64,000 bases of DNA, from positions 64,723 to 128,722 of the forward strand of contig JAFTMH010000002.1 in assembly GCA_017452445.1 (NCBI GenBank), given 5' to 3'. This document shows positions 20,010 to 29,713 of the stretch, one piece after another; the first letter of the stretch is position 1, and each line of letters starts with the position of its first letter. Source of the DNA: Clostridia bacterium. GTDB taxonomy: Bacteria; Bacillota; Clostridia; Christensenellales; UBA1242. The notes beneath the pieces are model-generated. The model did not search any database and was not told where the DNA came from. It saw only the letters and a program-made list of their open reading frames with translations. A program made the translations under genes and the position numbers.

Positions 20010-20258
20010 ATGCAATCTATACTCATTGAAAACCAAAATCAAACAACCATAACTGGTGCGACAAAGATTTTGTCTTCAACAAACACGCAAGCTGTTGTCG
20101 AACTTGCAAACAACACTCTTATATTAAACGGAAACAATATTGAAATCACAAAATTAGATTTGGAAAACAATTTAGTTGTTTTTAATGGCGAAATAAATTC
20201 ATTAAAATATAACAAAAAATCGCAAAAAATCGGCATTATTAAAAGGATTTTAAAATAA
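20010..20258 (+). CDS. yabP: Sporulation protein YabP
   Basis: An 82-residue YabP/YqfC-family protein needed for normal spore formation in Bacillus. The family pattern is visible: TTITGATKILSS, then VVELANNTLILNGNNIEI, LDLENNLVVFNGEI and a basic LKYNKKSQ tail. I choose the ATG at 20010 because AAAAGGAG lies just before it; an in-frame GTG at 19980 has no ribosome site. The gene is followed after one base by a YabQ-like gene and then a DivIC-like gene, the same order as in Bacillus, which strengthens the call. Confidence 0.85.
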   Translation: MQSILIENQNQTTITGATKILSSTNTQAVVELANNTLILNGNNIEITKLDLENNLVVFNGEINSLKYNKKSQKIGIIKRILK

Positions 20259-20259
20259 A

Positions 20260-20622
20260 ATGCTTTTTTCAACATCAAATCAACCTATTTTTATTTTAAT
20301 AATTGCTACATGTGCGATATTTACTGGCGTTTTATTCGATTTAAAAAATATAATTAAATTGTTTTTTAATATAAAAAATATTATTTTAATTTATTTTTTT
20401 GACATTTTTTCGGCATTTTTATTGTTTTTTAATTATTATTTAATTAATTTAATTTTTAATTATGGAGAAATTCGATTATTTTCAATAATAATTTATTTTA
20501 TTTTCTTTGCTATAGAAAGATATTTGTCTTGCAAATTTGTTGCAAAACGCCTAGCAAGGTGTTACAATAAGCGTAATGAAAGGACAAAACAAAAGAAATC
20601 TAGATTGGTTGAAAAAATTTAG
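20260..20622 (+). CDS. yabQ: YabQ-like spore cortex membrane protein
   Basis: A 120-residue, very hydrophobic, AT-rich gene product with about four membrane segments (IFILIIATCAIFTGVLFDL, IILIYFFDIFSAFLLFFNYYL, LFSIIIYFIFFAIERYL) and a basic tail. Sequence similarity alone is weak, as is usual for YabQ, but the early VLFDL motif, the topology and the position between yabP and a divIC-like gene support it. In Bacillus YabQ is an outer forespore membrane protein required for cortex synthesis. The end overlaps the next gene by 47 bases. Confidence 0.72.
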   Translation: MLFSTSNQPIFILIIATCAIFTGVLFDLKNIIKLFFNIKNIILIYFFDIFSAFLLFFNYYLINLIFNYGEIRLFSIIIYFIFFAIERYLSCKFVAKRLARCYNKRNERTKQKKSRLVEKI

Positions 20623-20836
20623 CGCATTGCAGATTGCAATGTTTGTTTTGACTGCCGTGCTTATCATTGCGTCAATTGTGACAATGGGAGTGATTGTCGA
20701 TCTTAAAAACAAAAAAGATGCTGCAAAAGAGCGAAACGACCAACTTTCTTCCCAACTTCCTGAAGATAATGAAACAAATAGCGAATTTTGGCAACATTCT
20801 GTTGATAAATTTATAGAAAATCAAAATAATCAGTGA
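20576..20836 (+). CDS. divIC: DivIC/FtsB-like septum protein
   Basis: An 86-residue bitopic protein: short basic cytoplasmic end, one membrane helix (about residues 19-41, LQIAMFVLTAVLIIASIVTMG), then a short coiled-coil-like stretch DLKNKKDAAKERNDQLSSQL. This is the layout of DivIC/FtsB, which joins the FtsL-DivIB complex at the division septum. The coiled coil is short and the call leans on position after yabP-yabQ. The stop codon lies inside a terminator hairpin and the 3' end overlaps the convergent cvpA-like gene by 7 bases. Confidence 0.65.
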   Translation: MKGQNKRNLDWLKKFSALQIAMFVLTAVLIIASIVTMGVIVDLKNKKDAAKERNDQLSSQLPEDNETNSEFWQHSVDKFIENQNNQ

Positions 20837-20861
20837 AATAGAAAGACACTGATTATTTTTT
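20823..20861. terminator. Bidirectional terminator shared by divIC-like and cvpA-like genes
   Basis: Perfect 10-base stem ATAATCAGTG / CACTGATTAT (20826-20835 and 20847-20856) with an 11-base loop and T runs on both strands. The left arm contains both convergent stop codons, so the hairpin is partly coding for both genes. Confidence 0.8.
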
Positions 20862-21387
20862 CTTCAAAAACAGACAACAAGCCGTTTGAAAGTTTTGCAT
20901 TGGCAACAAAACCTGCCAACTTTTCGCTCGATGAAAAGACTGTCGCAACATTGAGTGCGCAATAGGCCACAAAAAACACGAAACAACCTTTGAAAATGCC
21001 AACCATAGCACCCAAAATGCCATTTCCAACACTTGGGCAACTTGTTTTGCTGAATTTGAAAACCTTTTTTATGCAACCTACAACTATTTTTGCTAAAAAA
21101 TATAGCATCAAAAATGTGGAAATGTGGGCAAGTTTCGATGCAATCTGCCCGTCTTTGCCACCTATATAGGCAGAGAAATCTGTTTTGTTGGCCAAATTTG
21201 AAATCAATTTTTCAAAAAAACTTTCAATGCCGATTTTTCTTAAGAGATTAAAAAGGTGTTCATTCAACAAAAAGGCAATGCAAAAACAAAGCACACTTTC
21301 TGCAAGTGAAAAAAGCACAAAATATCCACCCTTTCGCCAACCCCGTATCGCATAAAATCCAAGTAAAGAAAATAAAAGATAGTCCAT
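20830..21387 (-). CDS. CvpA-family membrane protein
   Basis: A 185-residue integral membrane protein with four predicted segments, starting at the ATG at 21387 (MDYLLFSLLGFYAIRGWRKG). The early RGWRKGG after the first helix and the C-terminal NGILGAMVGIFKGCFVFF block fit the CvpA/colicin V production family, whose members affect envelope homeostasis and cell division in several bacteria. An upstream in-frame start at 21480 would run through the pflA terminator, so I reject it. No ribosome site is evident before the ATG. Confidence 0.75.
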   Translation of the reverse strand: MDYLLFSLLGFYAIRGWRKGGYFVLFSLAESVLCFCIAFLLNEHLFNLLRKIGIESFFEKLISNLANKTDFSAYIGGKDGQIASKLAHISTFLMLYFLAKIVVGCIKKVFKFSKTSCPSVGNGILGAMVGIFKGCFVFFVAYCALNVATVFSSSEKLAGFVANAKLSNGLLSVFEEKIISVFLFH

Positions 21388-21421
21388 ACCATTTTTTTGA
21401 CAAAAAAATGCGCTATTAAAC

Positions 21422-21451
21422 AAAAAATAAGGGAAATATTCCCTTATTTTT
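21422..21451 (-). terminator. Terminator of the pflBA operon
   Basis: Hairpin AAATAAGGG / CCCTTATTT (21425-21433 and 21441-21449) directly after the pflA stop codon, with T-rich sequence on the minus strand. Confidence 0.8.
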
Positions 21452-22157
21452 ATTTCAAAAACTGTTCGAGTTGTTTGCATTTTTCTTTGTCCATATCAGC
21501 AACTCCTTGCAGACGATAGACAATGCCAAGTTGTTGATATTTTTTTACAGCCATTGTGTGATATGGCAAAAGTTCGATTTTATCCACATTTTTAAGCGTT
21601 TTTGCAAACTCTTTCAATTGCTCAACACTTTCTTTTGTGTCGTTGTAATTTGGCACAATAACTTGTCTGAGCCACATTTTTTTATTTTTTTCTTGGCACA
21701 GTTTGACAAATTTGCAAAAGTTGACATTTGAAAGTCCTACCAAATCCTTATATTGGTCGGCATCAATTGCTTTGACATCTAAAATAACAAGGTCTGTATA
21801 ATCCAAAACATCACTTGTCACTTCGACAGAACCAGAAGTATCCAAGCATGTGTGGATTCCGTTTTGCTTGCATAAAGCAAACAATTCTTCAACAAATTGC
21901 TGTTGCATCAATGGTTCGCCACCAGAAACAGTCACTCCACCATCTTTGCCAAAATATGGAACATATCTTTTTATCTTTGCAAACACTTCTTCTGCAGAAT
22001 ATTGTTGTTTTTTCTCGTTAAAATTCCACATTTCTGGGTTGTGGCAATATGCACAACGCAAAGGGCAACCTTGCAAAAAAACAACAAAGCGCACTCCTGG
22101 CCCGTCAACTAGACCCATTGATTCAAAACTTGCGATATTTGCTATTGCTTTCATCAT
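21450..22157 (-). CDS. pflA: Pyruvate formate-lyase activating enzyme
   Basis: Radical SAM enzyme that creates the glycyl radical on PflB. The 235-residue product has the [4Fe-4S] motif [14 protein letters not shown] (CxxxCxxC) near residue 30, the [13 protein letters not shown] block and the typical C-terminal [16 protein letters not shown]. Its ATG overlaps the pflB stop codon (ATGATGA), so the two are translationally coupled. Length is normal. It ends at a terminator hairpin. Confidence 0.96.
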   Translation of the reverse strand: MMKAIANIASFESMGLVDGPGVRFVVFLQGCPLRCAYCHNPEMWNFNEKKQQYSAEEVFAKIKRYVPYFGKDGGVTVSGGEPLMQQQFVEELFALCKQNGIHTCLDTSGSVEVTSDVLDYTDLVILDVKAIDADQYKDLVGLSNVNFCKFVKLCQEKNKKMWLRQVIVPNYNDTKESVEQLKEFAKTLKNVDKIELLPYHTMAVKKYQQLGIVYRLQGVADMDKEKCKQLEQFLK

Positions 22158-24379
22158 CTTTTACCGTGGAAAGTTCTGGCAATAACTTCTTCTTGATGTG
22201 CTCGTGACAACTTGTTGAAGTTTACAGCATAGCCAGAAACTCTAATTGTCAAATTTGGGTATTTCCAAGGATTGTTCATAGCATCAATCAAAAGATCTCT
22301 GTTGAGCACATTAACATTGAGATGTTGTGCATTTTGGATAAAATATCCGTCAAGCACTGCGACAAGGTTGTCAATTCTAGATACTTCATCATGGCCAAGT
22401 GCATCAGGAACAATTGAGAATGTGTTTGAAATGCCGTCTTGACAGCAATCACAATATGGAATTTTTGCTACAGAATTCAAAGAACATAATGCGCCTGAGC
22501 AATCTCTTTCGTGCATTGGATTTGCACCAGGAGCAAATGGTTCGCCAGCCTTTCTTCCATCTGGTGTTGCACCTGTTTTCTTGCCATACATAACATTTGA
22601 TGTGATTGTAAGAAGAGACAATGTGTGCACAGAATTTCTATATGTTGGAAGTTGTTTTAAATAATCAAAGAAAGTTTGAACAACTTCAATGCCGATAAAG
22701 TCAACCCTGTCATCATCATTTCCGTATTTTGGGAATTCGCCTTCAATTTCAAAATCAACAATGATGCCTTCTTCGTTTCTAATTGGTTTTACTTTTGCAT
22801 ATTTGATTGCAGAAAGCGAGTCAGCCACAACTGAATATCCAGCTGCGCCAAAAGCCATAAGTCTGTCAACCTTTGTGTCATGCAAAGCCATTTGGCCTCT
22901 TTCGTAAGCATATTTGTCATGCATAAAGTGAATGATGTTTAATGCGTCAACATAAGTTTTGGCAACTTTTTTGAGTGTCTTTTTGTAATTTGCCATAACT
23001 TTGTCAAAATCAAGCACTTCATCTTCGCATTTTTCGATTCCTTCAACAACCAAAAGTCCTGTTTTTTCGTCAACACCACCGTTGAGAGAATACAACAACG
23101 CTTTTGCCATGTTGCATCTTGCGCCAAAAAATTGCATTTGTTTGCCGACTCTCATTGCAGAAACACAGCATGAAATCGCATAGTCGCAACCATATTGATT
23201 TCTCATGACATCATCACCTTCGTATTGAATAGAATCTGTCAAAATTGAGATTTTTGCGCAATATTTCTTAAAGTTTTCTGGCAATTTGTCAGACCACAAA
23301 ACTGTCATATTGGGTTCTGGTGACGGGTTGAGATTGATAAGCGAATGCAAATATCTGAAAGAGTTCTTTGTAACCAAACTTCTCTTTTCGTCAACCATTC
23401 CGGCAAGAGTTTCAGTAACCCAAGTTGGATCTCCTGCAAAAATTTCGTTGTAATCTGGCGCTCTCAAGTGTCTTACCAATCTAAGTTTGATAATAAATTG
23501 ATCAATCAACTCTTGTGCTTGTTCTTCTGTCAACAACCCATTTTGCAAATCTCTTTCAATGTAAATATCAAGAAATGTTGAAGTTCTACCCAAACTCATT
23601 GCTGCGCCATTGTTTTCTTTGACTGCTGCCAAATATCCAAAATACAACCATTGGACAGCCTCTGTTGCTGTTGTTGCAGGTTTAGAGATGTCAAATCCAT
23701 AAGAATTTGCCATTTTTTTGATTTCTTCAAGGGCTTTAACCTGTTCGGCAACTTCTTCTCTAAGTCGAATGTTTTCCTCGCTAGAAACATCAATTTCTGC
23801 CCAATCTTTCTTTTTCTCTTCAATCAAAAAGTCAATTCCGTAAAGTGCAACCCTGCGATAGTCGCCAATAATTCTTCCACGACCATAAGCATCTGGAAGC
23901 CCTGTAATAAGTCCTGCTTTTCTTGCTTTTCTTATTTCTGGCGTGTATACATCAAAAACGCCATCGTTGTGAGTTTTTCTATATTCCCAAAAGTGTTTTT
24001 TGATGTCTTCATCAACTGTGCGTTGATATGCATCAAGCGCTTTTTCTGCCATTCTTGTGCCACCATAAAGATTTACGATGCGTTTGAGTGGCTTGTCAGT
24101 TTGAAGTCCAAAAACAACCTCGTTTTCTTTGTCAATATATCCAGGTTTGAATGTGTTGATGCCAGAAATTGCCTTTGTTTCTACATCAAGAAGTCCTGTT
24201 TTTGCTTCTTCTGCGAGCAATTTTTCACATTCTGACCAAACTTTTTGAGTCTTTGGAGAAATCCCTTTCAAAAAACTGTCATCACCACAATATTCTGTAT
24301 AATTGTCGAGAATAAATTGAGCGACATTGATAGTCTCTCTCCATGATTCTCCCTTAAAACCTTTCCAGCAATTTTCCAT
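22154..24379 (-). CDS. pflB: Formate C-acetyltransferase (pyruvate formate-lyase)
   Basis: Converts pyruvate and CoA to acetyl-CoA and formate in anaerobic fermentation. The 741-residue product carries the catalytic adjacent cysteines in [16 protein letters not shown] and the glycyl-radical motif RVSGYAVNF near the C-terminus. It is preceded by a strong AAAGGAGGTACCC site and followed directly by its activase gene, showing a functional anaerobic pair. Oxygen-sensitive chemistry fits a strict or facultative anaerobe. Confidence 0.98.
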   Translation of the reverse strand: MENCWKGFKGESWRETINVAQFILDNYTEYCGDDSFLKGISPKTQKVWSECEKLLAEEAKTGLLDVETKAISGINTFKPGYIDKENEVVFGLQTDKPLKRIVNLYGGTRMAEKALDAYQRTVDEDIKKHFWEYRKTHNDGVFDVYTPEIRKARKAGLITGLPDAYGRGRIIGDYRRVALYGIDFLIEEKKKDWAEIDVSSEENIRLREEVAEQVKALEEIKKMANSYGFDISKPATTATEAVQWLYFGYLAAVKENNGAAMSLGRTSTFLDIYIERDLQNGLLTEEQAQELIDQFIIKLRLVRHLRAPDYNEIFAGDPTWVTETLAGMVDEKRSLVTKNSFRYLHSLINLNPSPEPNMTVLWSDKLPENFKKYCAKISILTDSIQYEGDDVMRNQYGCDYAISCCVSAMRVGKQMQFFGARCNMAKALLYSLNGGVDEKTGLLVVEGIEKCEDEVLDFDKVMANYKKTLKKVAKTYVDALNIIHFMHDKYAYERGQMALHDTKVDRLMAFGAAGYSVVADSLSAIKYAKVKPIRNEEGIIVDFEIEGEFPKYGNDDDRVDFIGIEVVQTFFDYLKQLPTYRNSVHTLSLLTITSNVMYGKKTGATPDGRKAGEPFAPGANPMHERDCSGALCSLNSVAKIPYCDCCQDGISNTFSIVPDALGHDEVSRIDNLVAVLDGYFIQNAQHLNVNVLNRDLLIDAMNNPWKYPNLTIRVSGYAVNFNKLSRAHQEEVIARTFHGKR

Positions 24380-24398
24380 TGGGTACCTCCTTTATTGT

Positions 24399-24436
24399 GT
24401 GGATATATTTTATTATATAACCACTTATCATGTCAA
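24399..24436 (-). promoter_or_regulatory. pflB promoter with overlapping inverted repeat
   Basis: Minus strand TTGACA (24431-24436) and TAAAAT (24407-24412) at 18-base spacing. An inverted repeat GTGGATATA-N8-TATAACCAC (24399-24424, one mismatch) covers the -10 box, a likely operator for a redox or metabolic regulator (inference). Confidence 0.6.
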
Positions 24437-24509
24437 ACTTTTACACCACCATAAAAAATAAAAAAGTCCTCAATACAAATCCGTTTGCGAACTTTTGTTT
24501 TTAATTTTA

Positions 24510-25058
24510 TTAAACACTTTCTGACTCAGCAGCTGCCAAAGTTTCTTCAAAATGTTTGTCGTTTTCTTGAAGTTGCATTTGGTCAACTTTCTCTTCGAAA
24601 GATGTGTTTTTTGTCAAAAAATCCACCTTTTTCGCCAAATTTTGCATATTTTTGCCCATCAAATCGACATAGATGCATCTGCCTTGAAAGTGTCCATTGT
24701 CTCCTCTCATTATATTAAACCCCTGCCAATCTCCTTCTACTTTGAAAACAAGTTGATCAAATGGCAGACCATTTATTTCATACATTTCTGCAAACTTGAT
24801 TGAAACAAAATTTCCCGATTGGATTTCTTGTTGATACATGTCATCAAACACAACTCCAAATGCAGGCACAGTGTGCGAATCTGCAAGTAAATTTTTGATT
24901 TCTTGCAACAAATCATCTTGTTGCTCTTGCGACAAAACAATTGTATTTCCGTTTGAAATAATTTCGATTTGATTTGCATAAGGCAAGACATCTTGCACTT
25001 GAAAAAATGACATAATCATCAGTGGCACTCCCATAAAGAAAAACATCATCTTCATCAT
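24510..25058 (-). CDS. Small exported protein of unknown function
   Basis: A 182-residue protein with an N-terminal hydrophobic stretch (MMKMMFFFMGVPLMIMSFFQ) that could be a signal peptide or anchor, then a mixed alpha/beta region (IEIISNGNTIVLSQEQQDDLL..., VDLMGKNMQNLAKKVDFLTKN) and an acidic tail. No family is recognised. AAGGAGAA precedes the ATG. It lies 56 bases after the radical SAM gene, with a possible weak promoter between them. Confidence 0.7.
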   Translation of the reverse strand: MMKMMFFFMGVPLMIMSFFQVQDVLPYANQIEIISNGNTIVLSQEQQDDLLQEIKNLLADSHTVPAFGVVFDDMYQQEIQSGNFVSIKFAEMYEINGLPFDQLVFKVEGDWQGFNIMRGDNGHFQGRCIYVDLMGKNMQNLAKKVDFLTKNTSFEEKVDQMQLQENDKHFEETLAAAESESV

Positions 25059-25114
25059 AAAAATTCTCCTTGCTTTTATGATGGTTGTTTTTCAGTTTTA
25101 TTATACAAAAATTT

Positions 25115-26020
25115 TTATTTTTTGAAATTCACACCTTGCGACAAATTTTCGCTCGCCATAATGTTTTCAATACGATTGAGCACAAGTTTTTTGTGTGCAG
25201 ACCAACTTGGTGCAAGCAACAAATCTTTTGGAGCATCTCCCGTTATGCGATGCACGACAATTTCTGGTCTTATGTTTTGCAAAATGTTTAGCACCTTTTC
25301 TATATAGTCATCAAGTTGAATTGGTTGATATTTGCCATCTTTATAAAGTTTGGCAAGGGCTGTGCCTTCAATCACATAAGTCGAATGTATTTTCAACCCT
25401 TGAATGTCTTGCTCATTTACAAAATTTATTGCATCTTGCAAATCGTTTTCTTCTTCATTTGGCAGGCCGAGCATTATGTGTGCAACAATGTCTATATTGT
25501 ATTTTCTTAAAACCTTGGTCGCATCAACAAAATCTTGCGTGCTATAACCACGATTTATAAACTTGCCAACTTTGTCATTTGTTGTTTGAAGTCCAAGCTC
25601 TACCCAAACATAAAGACCTTGTTTTTGATATTCAGCCAAAAGTTTTGCAACTGCTTCATCAATGCAATCAGGTCTTGTGGCAATCGCAAGACCGACAATT
25701 TTGTCACAAACAAGCGCTTGATCGTATTTCTGCTTTAAATTTTCTATTGTGTCGTATGTGTTTGTAAAGCTTTGAAAATAAACCACAAATTTGCTTGCTC
25801 GCTGTCCACGATAACTTTGCAAATGCTTGTTGACTTGATCAGCAATGCTTATCCTTTTTGTGTGTTCGCCCGATCCTCTTTCTCCACAAAAAATGCAACC
25901 ACCTCTGCCACATTTTCCATCTCTATTTGGACAAGTAAATCCACCATCAACACAAATTTTTAGCACCCTTTCGCCAAATTTGTTTTTTAAAAAAGTATTA
26001 AGTTTGTTGTATCTGTCCAT
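25115..26020 (-). CDS. TIGR01212-family radical SAM protein (YhcC-like)
   Basis: A 301-residue radical SAM protein of the YhcC/TIGR01212 family. The cluster-binding cysteines are in CPNRDGKCGRGGCIFCG near residue 28, followed by FQSFTNTY, GLAIATRPDC and WVELGLQTTND, all diagnostic of this family, and a C-terminal HRITGDAPKDLLLAP block. Its substrate is not established; a tRNA-modification link has been suggested for relatives. I prefer the ATG at 26020 (MDRYNKLN) because AGGA lies 8 bases before it; the ATG at 26026 is too close to that site. Confidence 0.92.
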   Translation of the reverse strand: MDRYNKLNTFLKNKFGERVLKICVDGGFTCPNRDGKCGRGGCIFCGERGSGEHTKRISIADQVNKHLQSYRGQRASKFVVYFQSFTNTYDTIENLKQKYDQALVCDKIVGLAIATRPDCIDEAVAKLLAEYQKQGLYVWVELGLQTTNDKVGKFINRGYSTQDFVDATKVLRKYNIDIVAHIMLGLPNEEENDLQDAINFVNEQDIQGLKIHSTYVIEGTALAKLYKDGKYQPIQLDDYIEKVLNILQNIRPEIVVHRITGDAPKDLLLAPSWSAHKKLVLNRIENIMASENLSQGVNFKK

Positions 26021-26038
26021 AATCATTTTCCTGCTTTG

Positions 26039-26068
26039 AGTATATCACACAAAAAGCACTTTTAACAA
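26039..26068 (-). promoter_or_regulatory. Promoter of the radical SAM gene
   Basis: Minus strand TTGTTA (26063-26068), 18-base spacer, TATACT (26039-26044), about 19 bases before the start codon. Confidence 0.55.
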
Positions 26069-26079
26069 AACAAAGCAAC

Positions 26080-26105
26080 AAAAAAAGAGCATTTCTGCTC
26101 TTTTG
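26080..26105 (-). terminator. Terminator of the ABC exporter operon
   Basis: Stem AAAAGAGCA / TGCTCTTTT (26083-26091 and 26096-26104) with a 4-base loop and T run on the minus strand, just after the second exporter gene. Confidence 0.85.
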
Positions 26106-26107
26106 TT

Positions 26108-27901
26108 TTAAACTTCTTCAAATTGACTGTTGTAAAGTTCGCTATAAAAACCACCTTCAGCAAGCAAAGTTTCGTGATTTCCACTTTCGATAATATCTCC
26201 ATCTTTCATAACCAAAATCAAATCTGCATTTTTGATTGTTGAAAGTCTGTGAGCAATAACAATCGAAGTGCGACCTTCCATCAATTTGTCCATTGCTTCT
26301 TGAATCAAAATTTCTGTTCTTGTGTCAACATTTGATGTTGCTTCGTCCAAAATCAACATTGGTGCATCATCAACCATTGCACGAGCAATTGTGACAAGTT
26401 GTTTTTGCCCTGCTGACAAACCTGCATCTTCGTTGAGCATCGTGTTGTAACCGTTTGGCAATGTCTGAATAAAGTGGTGAAGTCCACATGCACGGCAAGC
26501 AGTTTCAATTTGTTCGTCAGAAATTTGATTGTTGTTGTAAACAATGTTGTCCCTGATTGTGCCTTCAAAAAGCCAAGTGTCTTGCAAAACCATACAAAAC
26601 AACTCATGAACATTTTCTCTTGTAAGCTCTTTTGTTGAAATGCCATCAATCAAAATGTCGCCTTCGTTGATTTCATAAAATCTCATAAGCAAATTGACCA
26701 TTGTCGTCTTTCCGGCACCGGTCGGCCCAACAATTGCCACTTTTTGACCTTTCTTTACGGTTGCAGAAAAATCTTTGACAACAATCTTCTTTGGGTCATA
26801 TCCAAATTTAACATTTCTAAATTCGATGTTTCCTTGTGCATTTTCAAGCACTTGAGTTTTGTGACTTTCGTCTTCCATGTCTGCCTGTTCCAAAAACTCA
26901 AAAACTCTAAAACTTGCAGCGCCAGCAGATTGCAAACTAGACATACTTTGTGCAAATGTGGACAAAGGTTGTGTAAACAAATTGACATAAATCAAAAATG
27001 CAGGAATAATGTCAAACATTTTTGGGTCGTTTTTAGTCAAAATTGCACCAACAATACAAACTGCAACATAGCCAAGGTTTCCAATAAAGTGCATAAGTGG
27101 CATCATCAACCCAGACATAAATTGCGCCTTCCACGAATTTTTGTAAAGTTTTTTGTTGATTGTTTCAAACTTTTGATTGAAACCAATTTCGGCATTGTAT
27201 GCCTTGATAACATTGTGTCCAGAATAAACTTCTTCGATGTGGCCATTCAAGTCGCCCAAAAGTTTTTGTTGTCTGATGTGATATTTTTGCGAGCGTGCAA
27301 CAATGATTGCCATAAACACAAAACCTATCAACGACGAACCAATGGCAACAAGCGCCATAATCCAATTTGTCACAAACATCATCACAATCGAACCTACAAA
27401 AAGCACGATTGCTGAAACGAGATTTGCGATTGATTGGTTGAGGGTTTGCCCTAAGATGTCAACATCGTTTGTCACCCTTGACAAAATGTCGCCCTTTTGA
27501 ATTTTGTCAAAATAACCAAGTGGCAATGAGTTGATTTTGTGAGCAATGTCATTTCTCATCTTTTTAGTTATTTTTTGAGTAACCGTTGTCATGATAAATG
27601 ATTGCAAATATGACAACAAAATGCTTGAAGCATAAAATGCAACCAAAGTGAGACCTACCGTTGTAACGGCTTTGAAATCCATATTTCCAAAAATGCCTTC
27701 ACCAATAAGCGCTGACATTTGTTTGATTTTGTCAGGTCCCAAAATTGTAAACACCGTGCCACCAACAGCACAAACAAGCGCCAAAATGATTGTTGGCAAA
27801 TATGCCTTGCAATATCTTATCAATTTTGACCAAGTGTCCGAAAACTTGTATTTTACTTTTTCTCCCACAGGAATGCGTGGATTGTGCATCATTCTACTCA
27901 T
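26108..27901 (-). CDS. ABC exporter half-transporter, catalytic-site subunit
   Basis: A 597-residue half-transporter: six membrane helices then an ATPase domain with Walker A GPTGAGKTT, an unusual signature LSAGQKQ, Walker B LILDEATSNVD with the catalytic glutamate, and H-loop VIAHRLST. It pairs with the upstream subunit as a heterodimeric multidrug or lipid exporter of the BmrCD/LmrCD/TM287-288 type. The start at 27901 (MSRMMHNPRIPVG) follows GGAGG; the upstream gene's stop overlaps it by 8 bases. The substrate is not predictable. Confidence 0.93.
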   Translation of the reverse strand: MSRMMHNPRIPVGEKVKYKFSDTWSKLIRYCKAYLPTIILALVCAVGGTVFTILGPDKIKQMSALIGEGIFGNMDFKAVTTVGLTLVAFYASSILLSYLQSFIMTTVTQKITKKMRNDIAHKINSLPLGYFDKIQKGDILSRVTNDVDILGQTLNQSIANLVSAIVLFVGSIVMMFVTNWIMALVAIGSSLIGFVFMAIIVARSQKYHIRQQKLLGDLNGHIEEVYSGHNVIKAYNAEIGFNQKFETINKKLYKNSWKAQFMSGLMMPLMHFIGNLGYVAVCIVGAILTKNDPKMFDIIPAFLIYVNLFTQPLSTFAQSMSSLQSAGAASFRVFEFLEQADMEDESHKTQVLENAQGNIEFRNVKFGYDPKKIVVKDFSATVKKGQKVAIVGPTGAGKTTMVNLLMRFYEINEGDILIDGISTKELTRENVHELFCMVLQDTWLFEGTIRDNIVYNNNQISDEQIETACRACGLHHFIQTLPNGYNTMLNEDAGLSAGQKQLVTIARAMVDDAPMLILDEATSNVDTRTEILIQEAMDKLMEGRTSIVIAHRLSTIKNADLILVMKDGDIIESGNHETLLAEGGFYSELYNSQFEEV

Positions 27902-29657
27902 CTCCAAGTTCCTCCTTTGACAATTGTGAATAAGCAATTTCTTGGTAAACTTGGCAACTCTTGAGCAACTCTTGATGCGTGCCTATGCCAACCACATCGC
28001 CTTGCTCCAACACAACAATTTTGTCTGCATCAATGATTGTGCCAATGCGTTGAGCAACAATAAATTTGGTTGCATCTGCTGTTTTCTTTTTAAGTTCTTT
28101 TCTGAGAGCCTTGTCTGTTTTGTAGTCAAGAGCAGAAAAACTGTCGTCAAAAATAAAGATTTCTGGTTTTCTTGCAATCGCTCTTGCAATCGCAAGTCTT
28201 TGCTTTTGTCCACCTGACAAGTTTGTTCCACCTTGCGCAACACGGGAAGCATATTTATCTTCCTTTCTTTCGATGATGTTTTTTGCTTGAGCAATTTTTG
28301 CTGCGTTTTCAATATCTTCTTGTGTTGCAGCCCCTCTTCCATTGTCACCAAAGGCAATGTTTGAAGCAATGTCTCCGGCAAAAAGCACAGCTTTTTGTGG
28401 CACATAACCAATCTTGTTGTGAAGGTCGCGTTGCGCATATTCTTTTACATTGACTCCGTCGACCAAAATTTCGCCTTCTGTTGCATCATAAAATCTTGGG
28501 ATAAGATTGATAAGTGTGCTTTTTCCACTTCCGGTCGAACCAATAAATGCAACCGTTTGACCTTGTTCGGCTTTAAACGAAACATTTTTTACGACATATT
28601 CTTGAGCATCTGGATATTTAAAACTTACATTCTTAAATTCTACTACACCTTTAAGTTCTGTTTCAGGCACGCCTTCTCCATCAAAAATGTTTGGTTGTGT
28701 GTCCAAAACTTCGTTTATTCTTCGTGCAGAAACTGCAGCTCTTGGCAACATCATGAAAAACATTATCAAAAGCATAAACGACATAACAATACGCATTGCG
28801 TAAGTCATATAAACCATCATTTCTGAAAATATTGCAACATTTTCTATCGGGTTTGCCGACCTGTTGATCAAAAATGCACCTATCCAATAAATTGCAAGTT
28901 GAAGCCCGTTTGAAATCAACGACATTCCCGGCCCCATAATAGCCATTGTTCTGCCAATTGTAAGATGATTTTTTGTTACAGCATCATTTACACTTTCAAA
29001 CTTTGCTTCTTGGTAATCTTCAGCATTGTACGCTCTGACAACTCTCACTCCTTCAAGACTTTCTCTTGTCGCTCTGTTAAGATTGTCAGTAAGAGTTTGA
29101 ATTCTCTTAAATCTTGGCACTGCAAAAATGACAATAATCATAATTACACAAACCATAATGCCCACTGCCACGCCTGTTGCTGCTGTCCATCTCCAGTTGC
29201 TGTTTGCAATTTTGCAAATTGCCCAGATTGCAGTGATTGGTGCCCTTACCAACAATTGAAATCCCATTGTGATGACCGCTTGCACTTGTGTAACATCGTT
29301 TGTTGTCCTTGTCAAAAGACTTGCAGTTGAAAATTTTTTGATTTCTTCCATAGAAAAAGATTCAACTTTTTCATAAACTTTCTTTCTCAACTTAAACGAA
29401 ACCGATGCTGCAACTCTTGCAGCCAAAAAACCTACAATGACAGTTGCACCAAGTGCACCCAATGCGCAAGCAATCATATAGCCAGCATACTTCCAAATTT
29501 CTTTCATTGCAATGTTTTCTGTTTTTAAAAGGGTTGTGATTTCTTGCATAAAGTCTGGCATCTTCAAATCAAGCCACACTTGAAGCACAATCAATCCGGC
29601 ACAACAGCCAAGTAGCAACCACTCTTTCCAGTTGAGTGTTTTTAGCAATTTTAACAT
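27894..29657 (-). CDS. ABC exporter half-transporter, degenerate-site subunit
   Basis: A 587-residue half-transporter with N-terminal six-helix domain and ATPase domain: Walker A GSTGSGKST, canonical signature LSGGQKQR, but Walker B IFIFDDSFSALD with aspartate in place of the catalytic glutamate and VAQRIGT with Gln in place of the H-loop histidine. This is the asymmetric pattern of heterodimeric exporters such as TM287/288. I choose the ATG at 29657 (MLKLLKTLNW) because AGGAG precedes it; an in-frame start at 29684 lacks one. First gene of a two-gene operon with palindromic operators. Confidence 0.93.
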   Translation of the reverse strand: MLKLLKTLNWKEWLLLGCCAGLIVLQVWLDLKMPDFMQEITTLLKTENIAMKEIWKYAGYMIACALGALGATVIVGFLAARVAASVSFKLRKKVYEKVESFSMEEIKKFSTASLLTRTTNDVTQVQAVITMGFQLLVRAPITAIWAICKIANSNWRWTAATGVAVGIMVCVIMIIVIFAVPRFKRIQTLTDNLNRATRESLEGVRVVRAYNAEDYQEAKFESVNDAVTKNHLTIGRTMAIMGPGMSLISNGLQLAIYWIGAFLINRSANPIENVAIFSEMMVYMTYAMRIVMSFMLLIMFFMMLPRAAVSARRINEVLDTQPNIFDGEGVPETELKGVVEFKNVSFKYPDAQEYVVKNVSFKAEQGQTVAFIGSTGSGKSTLINLIPRFYDATEGEILVDGVNVKEYAQRDLHNKIGYVPQKAVLFAGDIASNIAFGDNGRGAATQEDIENAAKIAQAKNIIERKEDKYASRVAQGGTNLSGGQKQRLAIARAIARKPEIFIFDDSFSALDYKTDKALRKELKKKTADATKFIVAQRIGTIIDADKIVVLEQGDVVGIGTHQELLKSCQVYQEIAYSQLSKEELGDE

Positions 29658-29713
29658 TGTTTTTCTCCTATCAAATTTAGTCATTTTTCAATTTAAGCAT
29701 AAAAAAATATGAT

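Noticed and set aside
23651..24235. 194-codon plus-strand frame inside pflB
   Set aside because: Mirror of the pflB coding sequence, Phe/Cys-rich and without start signals.
26744..27415. 223-codon plus-strand frame inside the ABC exporter gene
   Set aside because: Antisense to a clear ABC transporter, with low-complexity His/Asn/Lys-rich composition and no ribosome site.
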